A stretch of 64,000 bases of DNA from Anarhynchus alexandrinus (Eukaryota > Chordata > Aves > Charadriiformes > Charadriidae), in the NCBI GenBank assembly GCA_008711295.1, contig VUYV01000074.1, forward strand, positions 186,001 through 250,000, written 5' to 3'. Below the pieces are notes generated by a model. It was not told the DNA's origin. It worked only from the letters and a program-made list of their open reading frames with translations, and did not search any database. A program made the position numbers and the translations under genes. Shown here in pieces: positions 52,414-64,000 of the stretch (position 1 is the first letter of the stretch; every line of letters begins with the position of its first letter).

Positions 52414-55400
52414 CTCCTCAGCAAAAGAGGCGGCGATGGGGACCACCTGCATCTCGCTGGCTGGGGCTCTGTATCAACAGAAAGCAACTCCAGGGTACCA
52501 AACTCCGCAGTGCCATAAAATGTCTTGGAGAAGGGGCTTGAGGGAATGAGGCTTCTCTGTCCAATTCTGTAACACCCTGCCTTTCAGCTGATCTGAGAAA
52601 GGAAGATAAAATGGTTTGACCCTATCCTTGAGGGACTTGGACGGTAGAAATTGTAGTGCAAAATGGCACTGACAGGCCTTCTGCTCCCCTGCGGTGGACC
52701 AGGCTGCTCCAGCACTGCTGCCTTCCTGAGACCAACAGACACACACCTTCTTCCCCAGGCAGCAGCCCTGCTCTCGTATCCTGCTGGACAGAGCAGGATG
52801 CAGAAGATGATGACTGCTTGTGTTTCATCTAGCCTCCTTCCCATGGCTGGACTGGGGAAACCTTGCATGGTGGTGTACCCCAGCTCTGAAAGGGAGAGTG
52901 GGACAGGCAGAGTGTGGCCTGTACAGAGCTGCTATTGCAGATACTGGGATAGGATGGGCACAGATTATCACTGCCAAACTCCTCTTTGCTTCTGTACAAA
53001 CCATACTGCTCCTCAAAGTGCATTTGGCTGCTAGCTTTCTTTTCCCATTCAGGATACAATTATGCACAAGGCTCTGCTGTATAGCCAGACTGTAATTCAA
53101 CATGATTCAAAATGACAATTGCACATTGCTGAAACTGCATTCTGCCCTAGCTGGAAACAAAGCCAGAAAGTAGGATTTTCATGAGCTACAAAAAAGTTTA
53201 CCTCAAACTGAACTGTAACTTCAAAGTCTGCTGTGAAGCCTCTACTGGATTCCAGAATGTGGAAAGGGAAAACATACTAGACATTGATAACAGTGCAAAT
53301 ATTTTGGACAGAGGAAATGGTGAGAATAGCTTTGAATTTCTCTTTTTAAAAAATTAGGAATTTTTTCCTAACATAAGGAGGATTATATATAATCATATAA
53401 CAAGGATTAATCAGATTTTCCCAGCAACCTTCCTATAGCAACTATTGGCATGTAATTGCTGGGAGCTTTCTGATTAGTTATGCACCTGATTACAGCTCAG
53501 GGTGATACTAAGGCCATAGCTATTTCTGTTTGAAATAACCTTTCCTCTGGATGTTGCAAGATCAATACTATGGCTCCTATGTATGTCATCAGCTTGGCTT
53601 TTATGCTGCAAACACCAATATCGATCACTTCAGAAAGTAAGCCTTGGCTTCAGAGACCTTTGAACCAAAGTGTAATGGGTAACAGTGAACTTCAGACTCA
53701 AAAGGGGAAATATTTATAGTCAACCTTTGTTATGTGAAGGATTGTTGATTGATAACAAGAGGCAAACTTTTGTGATAGTAATTCTAGCCACAGCAATTCT
53801 ATTAGAATATGAGCTCCATACCAGAAAAAAAAAAGCATTTGAAGTGTTAAGGTTGTAACATATATAATTAATAGACAACATATCCAAACTTTGCACATCC
53901 AAATCATCTCATTTGTACTTATCATTGTTACTAGAGCTGCATGTGTTTGCTGTAGTTCTTTCCCCCAGTACTTGTCTGTCAGCACTTGCACATCCTCAGA
54001 AAGTCCTAACTAAACCATAGATGTTGCAATAATAATAATTGGAGGTGTCAGTAACTGTGGGCTAATCCTCTACCTATGTATAATTAAAATATGGTTGCTA
54101 CCTTACAGGTCTCGGAATTTAAAGGCAACAATCACTCTCCTGAAATACTGAAAGATACCATCTCTGGTTTTAGATTTTCTTCACCTCTCCATGTTCCAGG
54201 TATCTTGAAGTGTTTCTCCAATACCAACTTGGAGTAACTCCTATAAAATCTCTGGAGCTCAAGGCATGTATTGAATGAGGAGAGTCAGCTCCTGTCAGCA
54301 GCTGTTGCCAGGCAGACCAAAATGCTGTACATTAGCATTGTTCGGCTTGTATTTATGTCTTGGAACTGCAGATAACTCCTCTTGTATCCAGGGCCAGCTG
54401 TAGAGAATTCATTGCTCAAGGGAAACTGGAAATCATACAGCTCACAGTCATGCAGAGAAAGCAATAGCTAAATGGTTTGCAGCCCCTCATATCTCGTTGC
54501 CCTAGGCAACAGCCTGCACTGCGGAAGTGGCGGATCCAGCCTTTCTCATATGAAGTCTGTAACATATGGTGTTAATATATGGATTGATACTATGAAAGCC
54601 CTACTGTAGTACCATTGGGGTGCTCACATATTAGGTGCTATAGGTGAATGCATGAACAGTCTCAGGATAAAAGCTGCTGGTTTCCATCCAAGATCTTTGA
54701 GACATAGATGGAGGTAACTGGGAGCACAGAGATTATAGCCCGCACTCACGGATGTGGGGCATCTGACTCAAGATCCTCTCAGCTTGGCTTTCCGTGAGCT
54801 CTTACAGGAACTGACCCAAGATCCCCAAGTGAACTCAGGGCAATTCTGACAGTAGGTCATAAGTCTCAGCTCCCAAGGCAGTGCCTGCACTGTGCTGCCT
54901 CTTAAACCCGTTTGCAGCAGGGGCTACAGCTGGGTCAGCTACAGCTGAGTACACTCAGACAAAATATCTGGTCCTGCAGTCTGCTGAACACCAGCAGTTC
55001 CCCATTTATTCACACAGAAATAAAGAGCTCTTTGCATCTTTCTGGATCAGAGCCACTGTGTTGTAATATTGATGAGAGATCATTTCCCATCACCTCTTTG
55101 CAATCTTTCAAATGATTTTGGCTTCTGCAGCAATTTAACATTTACTCCCATGCTTGAGTAATCCAGGTCAGGAATCAGTGACTTTTAAAATCAAAACCTG
55201 GACTAACATCCCAAAAAGGACCTTGTATCTCCGTTTAAGCTTCCAGAGAGTCAGCTCTGCATTCCCTGTAATAGTCTTGCACTTACTGCAATGGAGTCCT
55301 CAGAGAACTTCATCTCTGTTGTATTCATGTAGCTCTGGAAACATGGAAGCTCTGCCAATGTGAGGGAGGTCTGGGCTGGCTGCCTTGAGGTGCCAAACGA

Positions 55401-57544
55401 GCCCCTGTATCCTCAAATTAGGAGCGCACTAGATGGTAGTATCGTACACCAGAGCCAAACCATGGGCGCAATCCATCTTTGTGGCAAGCAGGGTAATGAT
55501 ATTGAAATGAGGGGCAGTGTGTCTCTATGAAGGCATGGAGAATCAGTGCTTTGGCTGTGGTTGCTTCACTCTTGACTGCCTAAAGGATTCAGGACTCAAA
55601 TTTCATGACAGCAGTGATTTTGGAACAATGCATTTTCAAGAATACTCCAAATACAATGCACAGCAGGTGCAAAGCTGTTTTTGAGCTATTGTGTGTTGTT
55701 CTGGTAAACAAAATAGACAATCATTTCATGACAACATGGATTTTTGATCCTGATAGCCTGTCTTTCCTTTGGCCATACTGTCTGGGATATTGTTCTGTAC
55801 TGTCAGGTCCCTCCAATGGCTGGAAAAGATGGATACAGAACACAGCAGCTTTGTAAACTAAATCCTAGGGTCCACTGCAGTTTGGGATTGTCTGTCTCAG
55901 TTCAGTGCTTCATTCCCTACTACACTGCAAGGAATTTTCTAATAGAAAACAGGATAAAGGACTATTCATTAATGCTGAATTATTTGCAGACCTCTGCTGA
56001 AAAGGCATCAGCCTTCTGTAATGTTGCACTGCAAATGACAAGAAGTGGGTGCATACAAATGTCGTATTTCACCCTTGAATAAATGCTGTTGCTTCAGACT
56101 TATACCAGCCTGAGTTCACATGCTGGACATGGTGCTCTTCCAGTACGTGAGCTCAATCATTCCTCATAGGCAGTTATGTCTTTGGACTCACAGATGTTAT
56201 CTATGTTGTGCTTACATGACAGTGGAGCTTGAAGATACTGTGATCTCAACCCAATCGTCCCCTACATATCTGACCCTATGCCAGCCAAATTGGAGCCTGC
56301 TGTCCTCTTTTCCACTAAACTCACAAGCTTTTCTTTACAGTGTTTCTGCTCTCAGAGCAATACCTCCCTCTGTGCCACGATTTACAGATCACTTAAGGTA
56401 TTTACAAGTGATGTTTTTCCATCTTTGTATGTAAGAGTTGGCTGTTTCTTCACCCTGTCTCCTGTTCCTCGGTTTCAATTCTGGCCACATCTGCTGCACT
56501 GGTTAGTGTGAGTCACCAAAGCTGACTGACTAATAATGATCCATGTGCCATGTTATCCCTTTCACATATTCTCCAGCATTTTCTCATGTGAGTAGGAGCA
56601 GGCAGCTTTGTCGATAACTAAGATTTCTCCCAGTGACTGACCCACTGACCACCTGGGGAAATCCAGATGTTACTGTGCTTAACTCTAAAGTGAGGTACAA
56701 GAGGCTCAGTCAGTAGGCTACAACGTATCAGCATTAACACAAAACATTTATGGTTTATGTTCTCCCAAATGCTTGAACACAAGACCAGCACTGAATAAAA
56801 AAATCCTAGATTGAATGCTTAGTCACTCAATGGGGGCTGAGAGGCCTCAAACATGGCGCAAAAGAAGGGAGAAAGGAGTAACAGCAATGAAATTGCTTAG
56901 CTTATTCTCTACTCATTGAGACGGTCTGGTGCTGCAAATACCTTCCCAAGTGCTGAAACTGTTTCCCCCAGGGAGATGTCCTCTCAGGGGGTTTCTTGGA
57001 TTCAGGCACCATATGGAAGGCAAGAAAAATAAATAAATAAAAGATGAGGCAAGAGGTCGAAAAAGGCCCCTGTATTTAATGAGCTGCCAGGAATTGTGAT
57101 AGATGTCAGCTCAGTTTAATTTCCATTGAGGCCATCTGAGCTTCCCTCTGCCACAGAGACGGGAACAGACAGGGGTTCCTCTCTACCTCCCTTTGGCCCT
57201 ATTTCCTTTTTAATCTTGGGACTTAGCAGTGCAGAATGGTCACAACTGCCTAGCCTGTTAGCACGCAATGACTTCTGTCAGCACGAGCAGCTTTCATTGT
57301 GCCTGACCCAGAGACCTCACACAGGAGGAAACCTCCTATACTTGCTTTCCCCTGGAGAGTCCCCCCAACTCCTCCTTCCAGTAGCCCTGGGCTTGCTCTG
57401 GGGTGTTTAAGATGAGAGAGGGAAGTGCTACAGTCTGAGTAGTTCATTGAATGATGCTGCAAGAAGTAATTTTTCCCCTGCTTGTGACCTAAGCTACCTC
57501 ATTCTTCTTTTTTTAAATTATTATTTAAGAACCAACCTCCCCCC

Positions 57545-57605
57545 CTCTAAAAAAAAAAACCAAACAAAAAACAACCAACAAACCCAAAACAAACAAAACC
57601 CAACA
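57545..57605 (+). repeat. A/C-rich low-complexity tract
   Basis: Runs of A interrupted by single or paired C (caaacaaaa type). It overlaps the left edge of duplication copy 1 and probably caused the assembly break. Confidence 0.85.
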
Positions 57606-59551
57606 GAAACCCACCACGTAGTGTTTGCAAATGCCTGCTCTGGAAGTCAGAAGTTCCTTCTTTCTGCTGTATTAAAACTGCCATAGAGCGCTAACACTGT
57701 GAAATACAGTCCTGAGACAGAGGTGGGTTCAGGAAAGCTGTGAGAAGAGCTGACCCAAACAGCAGACATACAGATTTGCTTGCAACTGAAACATGCATCT
57801 TAGAATAATTTGTTTGAGTCCCAACTACTTTCCAGGCACCAACAGACAAACTACAGAGCTCAGCAGAGCTTTCTAAGAATGCACAGGACCTGGTGCCTGG
57901 CATGCATAGCTGTGGAAGGGACCATAGGAGGGACCAGCACTAACAGCAAAACTCAGATTCTGCCACCTGACTTCCCTTCAATAATTTCCTCATGTGTTAA
58001 ACACTCCTCCATGCATTCATTCCAAGAAACAAACACCTACAAGCCATTACTGAGGTAGGCTGGAAAATAAAGGACAGAGGGAGGAGATAGCTGTAGCATT
58101 GAATTTAGCAGCAATGTGGAGGCTTTCGAAACAGTGACCTACAGATTGACAGATTGGATCACACCTCAGTTCCATCCAGACTAATACCCCATTTCCAATA
58201 GTTGCCATCACAAAACACATAAGTAGAAAAGTGAGAAAACCCTGCAGCAAGCAGATGGTGGATGGTAGCTACTCCTATTCCCTTTTCTCCCCAACATCAT
58301 TGTCTTTTACAGGCACGAGAATGAAAGCTCAGAGTTTAACAGCCAGTTTTGGGGAGGATATCAACAAATGAGAAAACAGCTAGGGCTGTAAGCAGCCTTT
58401 CTGTTCTGTGGGGCTCTGCATGGCTGTGCCTACTGCATGCTGCTGTAAGAGAAATGATTAATGGTAACACACCTGGATATTGCAGGATTTTTCTAACTTT
58501 CTCTTGAATTCTGTTATGGATGGTAAAGTCAGAGTCACATCCCATATGAAAAAGCATTCAGCAAAAGTAAAAGATGGAATGTAGAACACCTGTAGAACAA
58601 GCTGTTCTTTCCTGAAACAGAAGCAGCCTTACTGCAGACTACTCTTTCAAGTGGTTGTGGGAAGCTCTTTAGTTACCTTTGTTTCCCTAAACACGAGGCC
58701 AGCCTATCACATAAAATGTTTTGCCTTCAGACAAAGACAAACTAGTGTTCCAGATCCCCAACTCATAACAATTTATTACGGTCTTTACTTCTGATGATGC
58801 CTCAACAAACCAGATTAGAATGTGGGCTTTAATGTAATATTCTACATTTTGGAGAGTGCACTAGGCACATCTGCACATTTTTCATGGATTTCTGTGAAAG
58901 CTGATTTCCACTTTTTATAGGCACAAACTTTGCAGTATTAGCAAAACACTTTTAAATAGTTCTTATTAAACAGTTCCCAGTGAAACAGCTGCACAGAATA
59001 CGCCATATAGAATAGGGTAAAATTAATAACCACAATCTAGGAACAAAAATGTAAACAAGTAGCTTTTTTAAGCTGTGAAACTAAACAAGATAACTTGTTA
59101 TTACCTCTCCTTTCCCCTGTTCCACTTTCCCATGTGAATTCTCTGAGGTTTAATAGAATGAGCTTATTTGCCTTTTCTTCACTAATTGCATCTTTCTTTT
59201 CTATTCAGACACTATTTTCATATTTTGGATTAACTTAATGTTTTATGACCTTTGTCACTTCACCAAATTTGGTACAAATTGGCCAACAGTTCAACAGCTT
59301 TACTGGGGTACAGAGAGAAAGATCTAGATAACATGATCACAGAGGGTCAATTTTTTAATAGAAGTAGGTTAATGGGAAAAGGAACCCCAAACTACCACTT
59401 CTCATTAGCTTGAGATCCCAAGCAAAATTAGCAAACACATTTCTGCAGTTTTCCATTGTTCTGTTTCATTGGGAATGCAGTGATAGATGCATATCCCATG
59501 CCTGTATCTTACTTTGGGTTAAGGAAACCTGGTGTGCTGTGGTTGGTGGAA
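57589..59551 (+). repeat. Tandem 1,963-bp duplication, copy 1
   Basis: Matches 59553-61515 base for base at a constant offset of 1,964, apart from two differences I found: T at 58301 versus G at 60265, and T at 58674 versus C at 60638. It begins within an A/C-rich low-complexity tract and ends directly at the N at 59552. It contains no recognised gene; small open frames appear twice because of the duplication. Confidence 0.97.
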
Positions 59552-59552
59552 N
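59552..59552. other. Ambiguous base / one-base gap
   Basis: The only N in the window. It sits exactly between the two duplicated copies, which points to an unresolved contig join. Confidence 0.98.
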
Positions 59553-61515
59553 ACAAACAAAACCCAACAGAAACCCACCACGTAGTGTTTGCAAATGCCT
59601 GCTCTGGAAGTCAGAAGTTCCTTCTTTCTGCTGTATTAAAACTGCCATAGAGCGCTAACACTGTGAAATACAGTCCTGAGACAGAGGTGGGTTCAGGAAA
59701 GCTGTGAGAAGAGCTGACCCAAACAGCAGACATACAGATTTGCTTGCAACTGAAACATGCATCTTAGAATAATTTGTTTGAGTCCCAACTACTTTCCAGG
59801 CACCAACAGACAAACTACAGAGCTCAGCAGAGCTTTCTAAGAATGCACAGGACCTGGTGCCTGGCATGCATAGCTGTGGAAGGGACCATAGGAGGGACCA
59901 GCACTAACAGCAAAACTCAGATTCTGCCACCTGACTTCCCTTCAATAATTTCCTCATGTGTTAAACACTCCTCCATGCATTCATTCCAAGAAACAAACAC
60001 CTACAAGCCATTACTGAGGTAGGCTGGAAAATAAAGGACAGAGGGAGGAGATAGCTGTAGCATTGAATTTAGCAGCAATGTGGAGGCTTTCGAAACAGTG
60101 ACCTACAGATTGACAGATTGGATCACACCTCAGTTCCATCCAGACTAATACCCCATTTCCAATAGTTGCCATCACAAAACACATAAGTAGAAAAGTGAGA
60201 AAACCCTGCAGCAAGCAGATGGTGGATGGTAGCTACTCCTATTCCCTTTTCTCCCCAACATCATGGTCTTTTACAGGCACGAGAATGAAAGCTCAGAGTT
60301 TAACAGCCAGTTTTGGGGAGGATATCAACAAATGAGAAAACAGCTAGGGCTGTAAGCAGCCTTTCTGTTCTGTGGGGCTCTGCATGGCTGTGCCTACTGC
60401 ATGCTGCTGTAAGAGAAATGATTAATGGTAACACACCTGGATATTGCAGGATTTTTCTAACTTTCTCTTGAATTCTGTTATGGATGGTAAAGTCAGAGTC
60501 ACATCCCATATGAAAAAGCATTCAGCAAAAGTAAAAGATGGAATGTAGAACACCTGTAGAACAAGCTGTTCTTTCCTGAAACAGAAGCAGCCTTACTGCA
60601 GACTACTCTTTCAAGTGGTTGTGGGAAGCTCTTTAGTCACCTTTGTTTCCCTAAACACGAGGCCAGCCTATCACATAAAATGTTTTGCCTTCAGACAAAG
60701 ACAAACTAGTGTTCCAGATCCCCAACTCATAACAATTTATTACGGTCTTTACTTCTGATGATGCCTCAACAAACCAGATTAGAATGTGGGCTTTAATGTA
60801 ATATTCTACATTTTGGAGAGTGCACTAGGCACATCTGCACATTTTTCATGGATTTCTGTGAAAGCTGATTTCCACTTTTTATAGGCACAAACTTTGCAGT
60901 ATTAGCAAAACACTTTTAAATAGTTCTTATTAAACAGTTCCCAGTGAAACAGCTGCACAGAATACGCCATATAGAATAGGGTAAAATTAATAACCACAAT
61001 CTAGGAACAAAAATGTAAACAAGTAGCTTTTTTAAGCTGTGAAACTAAACAAGATAACTTGTTATTACCTCTCCTTTCCCCTGTTCCACTTTCCCATGTG
61101 AATTCTCTGAGGTTTAATAGAATGAGCTTATTTGCCTTTTCTTCACTAATTGCATCTTTCTTTTCTATTCAGACACTATTTTCATATTTTGGATTAACTT
61201 AATGTTTTATGACCTTTGTCACTTCACCAAATTTGGTACAAATTGGCCAACAGTTCAACAGCTTTACTGGGGTACAGAGAGAAAGATCTAGATAACATGA
61301 TCACAGAGGGTCAATTTTTTAATAGAAGTAGGTTAATGGGAAAAGGAACCCCAAACTACCACTTCTCATTAGCTTGAGATCCCAAGCAAAATTAGCAAAC
61401 ACATTTCTGCAGTTTTCCATTGTTCTGTTTCATTGGGAATGCAGTGATAGATGCATATCCCATGCCTGTATCTTACTTTGGGTTAAGGAAACCTGGTGTG
61501 CTGTGGTTGGTGGAA
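59553..61515 (+). repeat. Tandem 1,963-bp duplication, copy 2
   Basis: Second copy of 57589-59551, starting immediately after the single N. To the right it continues into unique sequence from 61516. Copy 1's last bases coincide with the end of this copy, exactly as expected for two overlapping contigs abutted instead of merged. Confidence 0.97.
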
Positions 61516-64000
61516 AAGACCAGTTGCCCCTAGCTGCTCACCAGAAATTTGAAAGTAGGACAGAGCCATAGAATCAGTGGTTCAAAAAGAGTTCCTGAAA
61601 TGCATGAATGCTCTAAAACAAAGGGAAGATTTTTCTGTTGCAGGCAGGGGAATTTCCATTGCCTTGATTTAAGTCTTTGCATAGAAGTAGCAGAAGGCCT
61701 ATTTGATATGGTACCTTGGAAGTTAATTTCTTAAAAAATCTCTTTTGAGTGTCCTTGCTGTACACATACACAGATCAGAAACATTGCAATCGTCTATCCA
61801 GCTGTGACATATTAGATTATTTGTGGCTTTGCAGCATAAAACAGATTCTGTGACTTGTGATGCTAAGCCATTGGCCTTGGACAAGAGCCAGCTCGGGTTA
61901 TTCCATTCTGCTGACCTAAATTCCTCTCAAACAGTCAAGTGGATGCAGTATCATCCTTCACTTCCTGTCCCAAATTGTAGCACAGCTTCTCTTGACACAC
62001 AGAGATATTTTACACCACTCCTCAGAGCTGGTGGTTAAGCCAAGAGTGGTAGGAATTGGCCCACTGTGGTTAACAGATAGGAATTTTAAGTGATTGTGTA
62101 AGTCCTGAGATGTCCATCCTAAACCAAGTTCTGCCACTGACTTTCCTTTTGATTACCATCAAGTTGCTTAAATTCTTTTTTCTATTCATAAAATGGGAGA
62201 CTGGGCAAATAGGAGTGTGTAAAACCAGATGAAAGCTGACATGAATGTATGTGGGGTTTTTTTGTGTATATCATTTGTGCAATGTGCTGCTTTCTGCAAT
62301 TACACATCAGTGCCTCCCCTACCAGGAACGCTGACAGACAGCTCATCTGGATCCAGTTGTCATCTGAAGATGTGAGGAGCTCTTACAACTTCATCGGAAG
62401 TTAAGGGGAGCCTCTAAGAAAATCCTGCCTCTAATGTGCTGTGGAATTTTTTACTGGTAACAGAGAGGTGCCAAGCTCTGCCGTCTCCTTTGGAGATGGC
62501 TGACGTCAGTTCTGGCAGCTCCATCTTATTATAAAATCATTTTAAGAATAAAAACCTGTGGAAAATGGGGCACTGGGTGGAGGTGCTTGTGTGCGTAACT
62601 GTGCCCAGAACATCGCCCACACATAGCAAAGCTGGTATCAGACTTCTGGGAACCAAACTGCCAAGTGTGGGTGGGTAGTGAGTGCACAAAAGTATATTCT
62701 GGTGGGCTTCACAAGCTGGTAGAGCTGTACCATTCCCACAGCCAAACAATCCTGCTGTCAGCACCAGGCATATCACCCAGCAAACCTTCTTCCCTCCCCA
62801 TCACAGAAGAGCTGCCACTTGCCCACCTACCAAAAGGACAGGCTTTTTTCAAAACAGATGAGTGTTTCCCCAACACCTCCCAACAATCAAGTTTAATGAA
62901 AGTAGGTTAAATTAAAAAAAGAATCTTGACGCAGTTTTGGTAACAAGATTGGGTAACGTTTTGTGCTATATCTTGGATAGCAAGCAGGAATGCCTGCTAG
63001 CACTCACAAACTACTCCTGCCCTAGACACCTGTGGTGGCCCTATTACCTCACCCACACAAGGGCAATCAGGAATTATCCCAGGGAGGCTGAGGGAGCACA
63101 GGGCTATTTAAGAGATCTGATTTGGTCCTCTATTGTTTGACACTGTGTGAAGATGTGCTACAGAGCAGGGTGCACGATACTAGAAAAGTACCAAGTTAAG
63201 ATAGCTACTGTGGAGTAGGTTAATAACTTCAATGCTTTGATTTTAACCTGGGTGAAGACGTTAGCTATATGTATGAAGTCTGTAGCAGGATAAGAGGCTT
63301 TTTTTACAAGCACGTGAACTGTCTAACACAACATGAGTCAGCTAATGAGGGATCAAAGCTTCTGACCAGGACAGATAAGTTGAGCTCCAGGCAATTAACT
63401 ATGATTGTGACACTCTTATTGACACATTAAAAATAAAATGGTGTGTCATCTACTTCACACAGAACAAACTGACCCCATAAAGGTTTTATTGCAAATATAA
63501 AGGTCTTTCTTTTTAATGGTCCCATAAAGTTCTTGTTTGGCTTTTTGCAAATTTTGTAAGTTTTTTCCCTCTTGCTATTGGGTGAGCTGAGAGTGGTGCT
63601 CCCAATCAAGAGTTGGCTACATTCTAGACAGGTTGAACGCCATCAGTCCAAGTGGTAATATGAGGGTGAGAGATGCTGTAAAAATAGTAAACACTATAAA
63701 GTATGTTTATGGCGAGGGATACCCTCAGTTTGCTAAGGATGAGAGCCCTTTCACTTGTTTAAGCTATAAAGATTCCCACTGAACTTTGAAAAGGCCCCTG
63801 CAGCTGCCCAGGAATTAGTTTCAATAAGCTACTGCTCATTCAGTTAAAGCAACTCATGTTACAAGGTGTGATTCATAAACATGGTGCATCATCAGTGGGT
63901 TTGGAAGAAATGTTCTTCCTTCAGCCAATAACAAATTTTTCTAACATTACGTGCTTCCATTTTTGTACAGCTGCTTTTTCTAGTTACATGAAGGACCTTG
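61516..64000. other. Unique sequence right of the duplication, no gene recognised
   Basis: AT-rich non-coding DNA holding one MIR fragment at 62.1-62.2 kb. Nothing else supportable. Confidence 0.6.
62126..62215 (+). repeat. MIR fragment, sense
   Basis: gttctgccactgact, then aagttgcttaaatt and ttcataaaatggga follow the sense MIR order (ctctgccactta, aagttacttaacct, catctgtaaaatggg). Diverged. Confidence 0.5.

Larger units (their letters stand above)
43098..57544. other. Intergenic or intronic stretch with few features
   Basis: Contains the speculative exon at 47390-47516 and the CTCF-like motif at 52400-52413. No exon of the expected upstream neighbour (KLHL6 in mammals) was recognised. Frames of 150 codons (48757-49209) and 123 codons (52663-53034) look like chance. 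Confidence 0.55.

Noticed and set aside
36795..54540. Shared 22-mer with two mismatches at 36795-36816 and 54519-54540
   Set aside because: A rough count gives about 0.5 such pairs by chance in 64 kb, and the flanks do not align.
57691..60521. Pairs of identical small frames (for example 57691/59655 and 58336/60300)
   Set aside because: They are duplicated only because the 1,963-bp segment is present twice; none resembles a real gene.

Overview
The window is vertebrate nuclear DNA, most likely from a bird; another archosaur is not excluded. The signs are very low coding density, AT-rich and CpG-poor sequence, decayed CR1 LINE fragments, a probable avian-type solo LTR, ancient MIR/CORE-SINE relics and short exons with GT-AG junctions. 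No bacterial or phage gene organisation is present. The many short open frames are chance products of a mostly non-coding sequence.

The one gene I recognise is on the minus strand. Four consecutive exons (23692-23775, 13020-13134, 5908-5998, 4541-4660) join in frame across consensus splice sites. They encode the amino-terminal, Sec14/CRAL-TRIO-like part of a DBL-family Rho guanine-nucleotide exchange factor. The residues fit MCF2L2 better than MCF2 or MCF2L. The spectrin-like and DH-PH parts would lie to the left, beyond position 1. The start of the protein is not securely placed.

Region by region: 1-23.8 kb is MCF2L2 introns and exons, with CR1, MIR and LTR remnants and a 14-base exact match to an Illumina adapter end at 12.78 kb. 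The 23.8-43 kb stretch is probably upstream intron or 5' flank. It holds a 91-bp inverted repeat (25.6/28.6 kb), a CpG cluster at 36.4-36.7 kb, and a candidate first coding exon at 42.8-42.9 kb with a TATA-like box. The 43-57.6 kb stretch is apparently intergenic or intronic, with one speculative signal-peptide exon (47.4-47.5 kb) and one CTCF-like motif (52.4 kb). From 57.6 to 61.5 kb a 1,963-bp segment is present twice, head to tail, on either side of a single N; this is most simply an assembly duplication. The remainder to 64 kb is non-coding, with a MIR relic.

I found no previously undescribed system that I can defend. The best leads are the unplaced minus-strand exon at 42.8 kb and its possible partners, the inverted repeat pair, and two assembly-quality problems (duplication and adapter match). 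All family assignments are from recognition by eye, without a database search.
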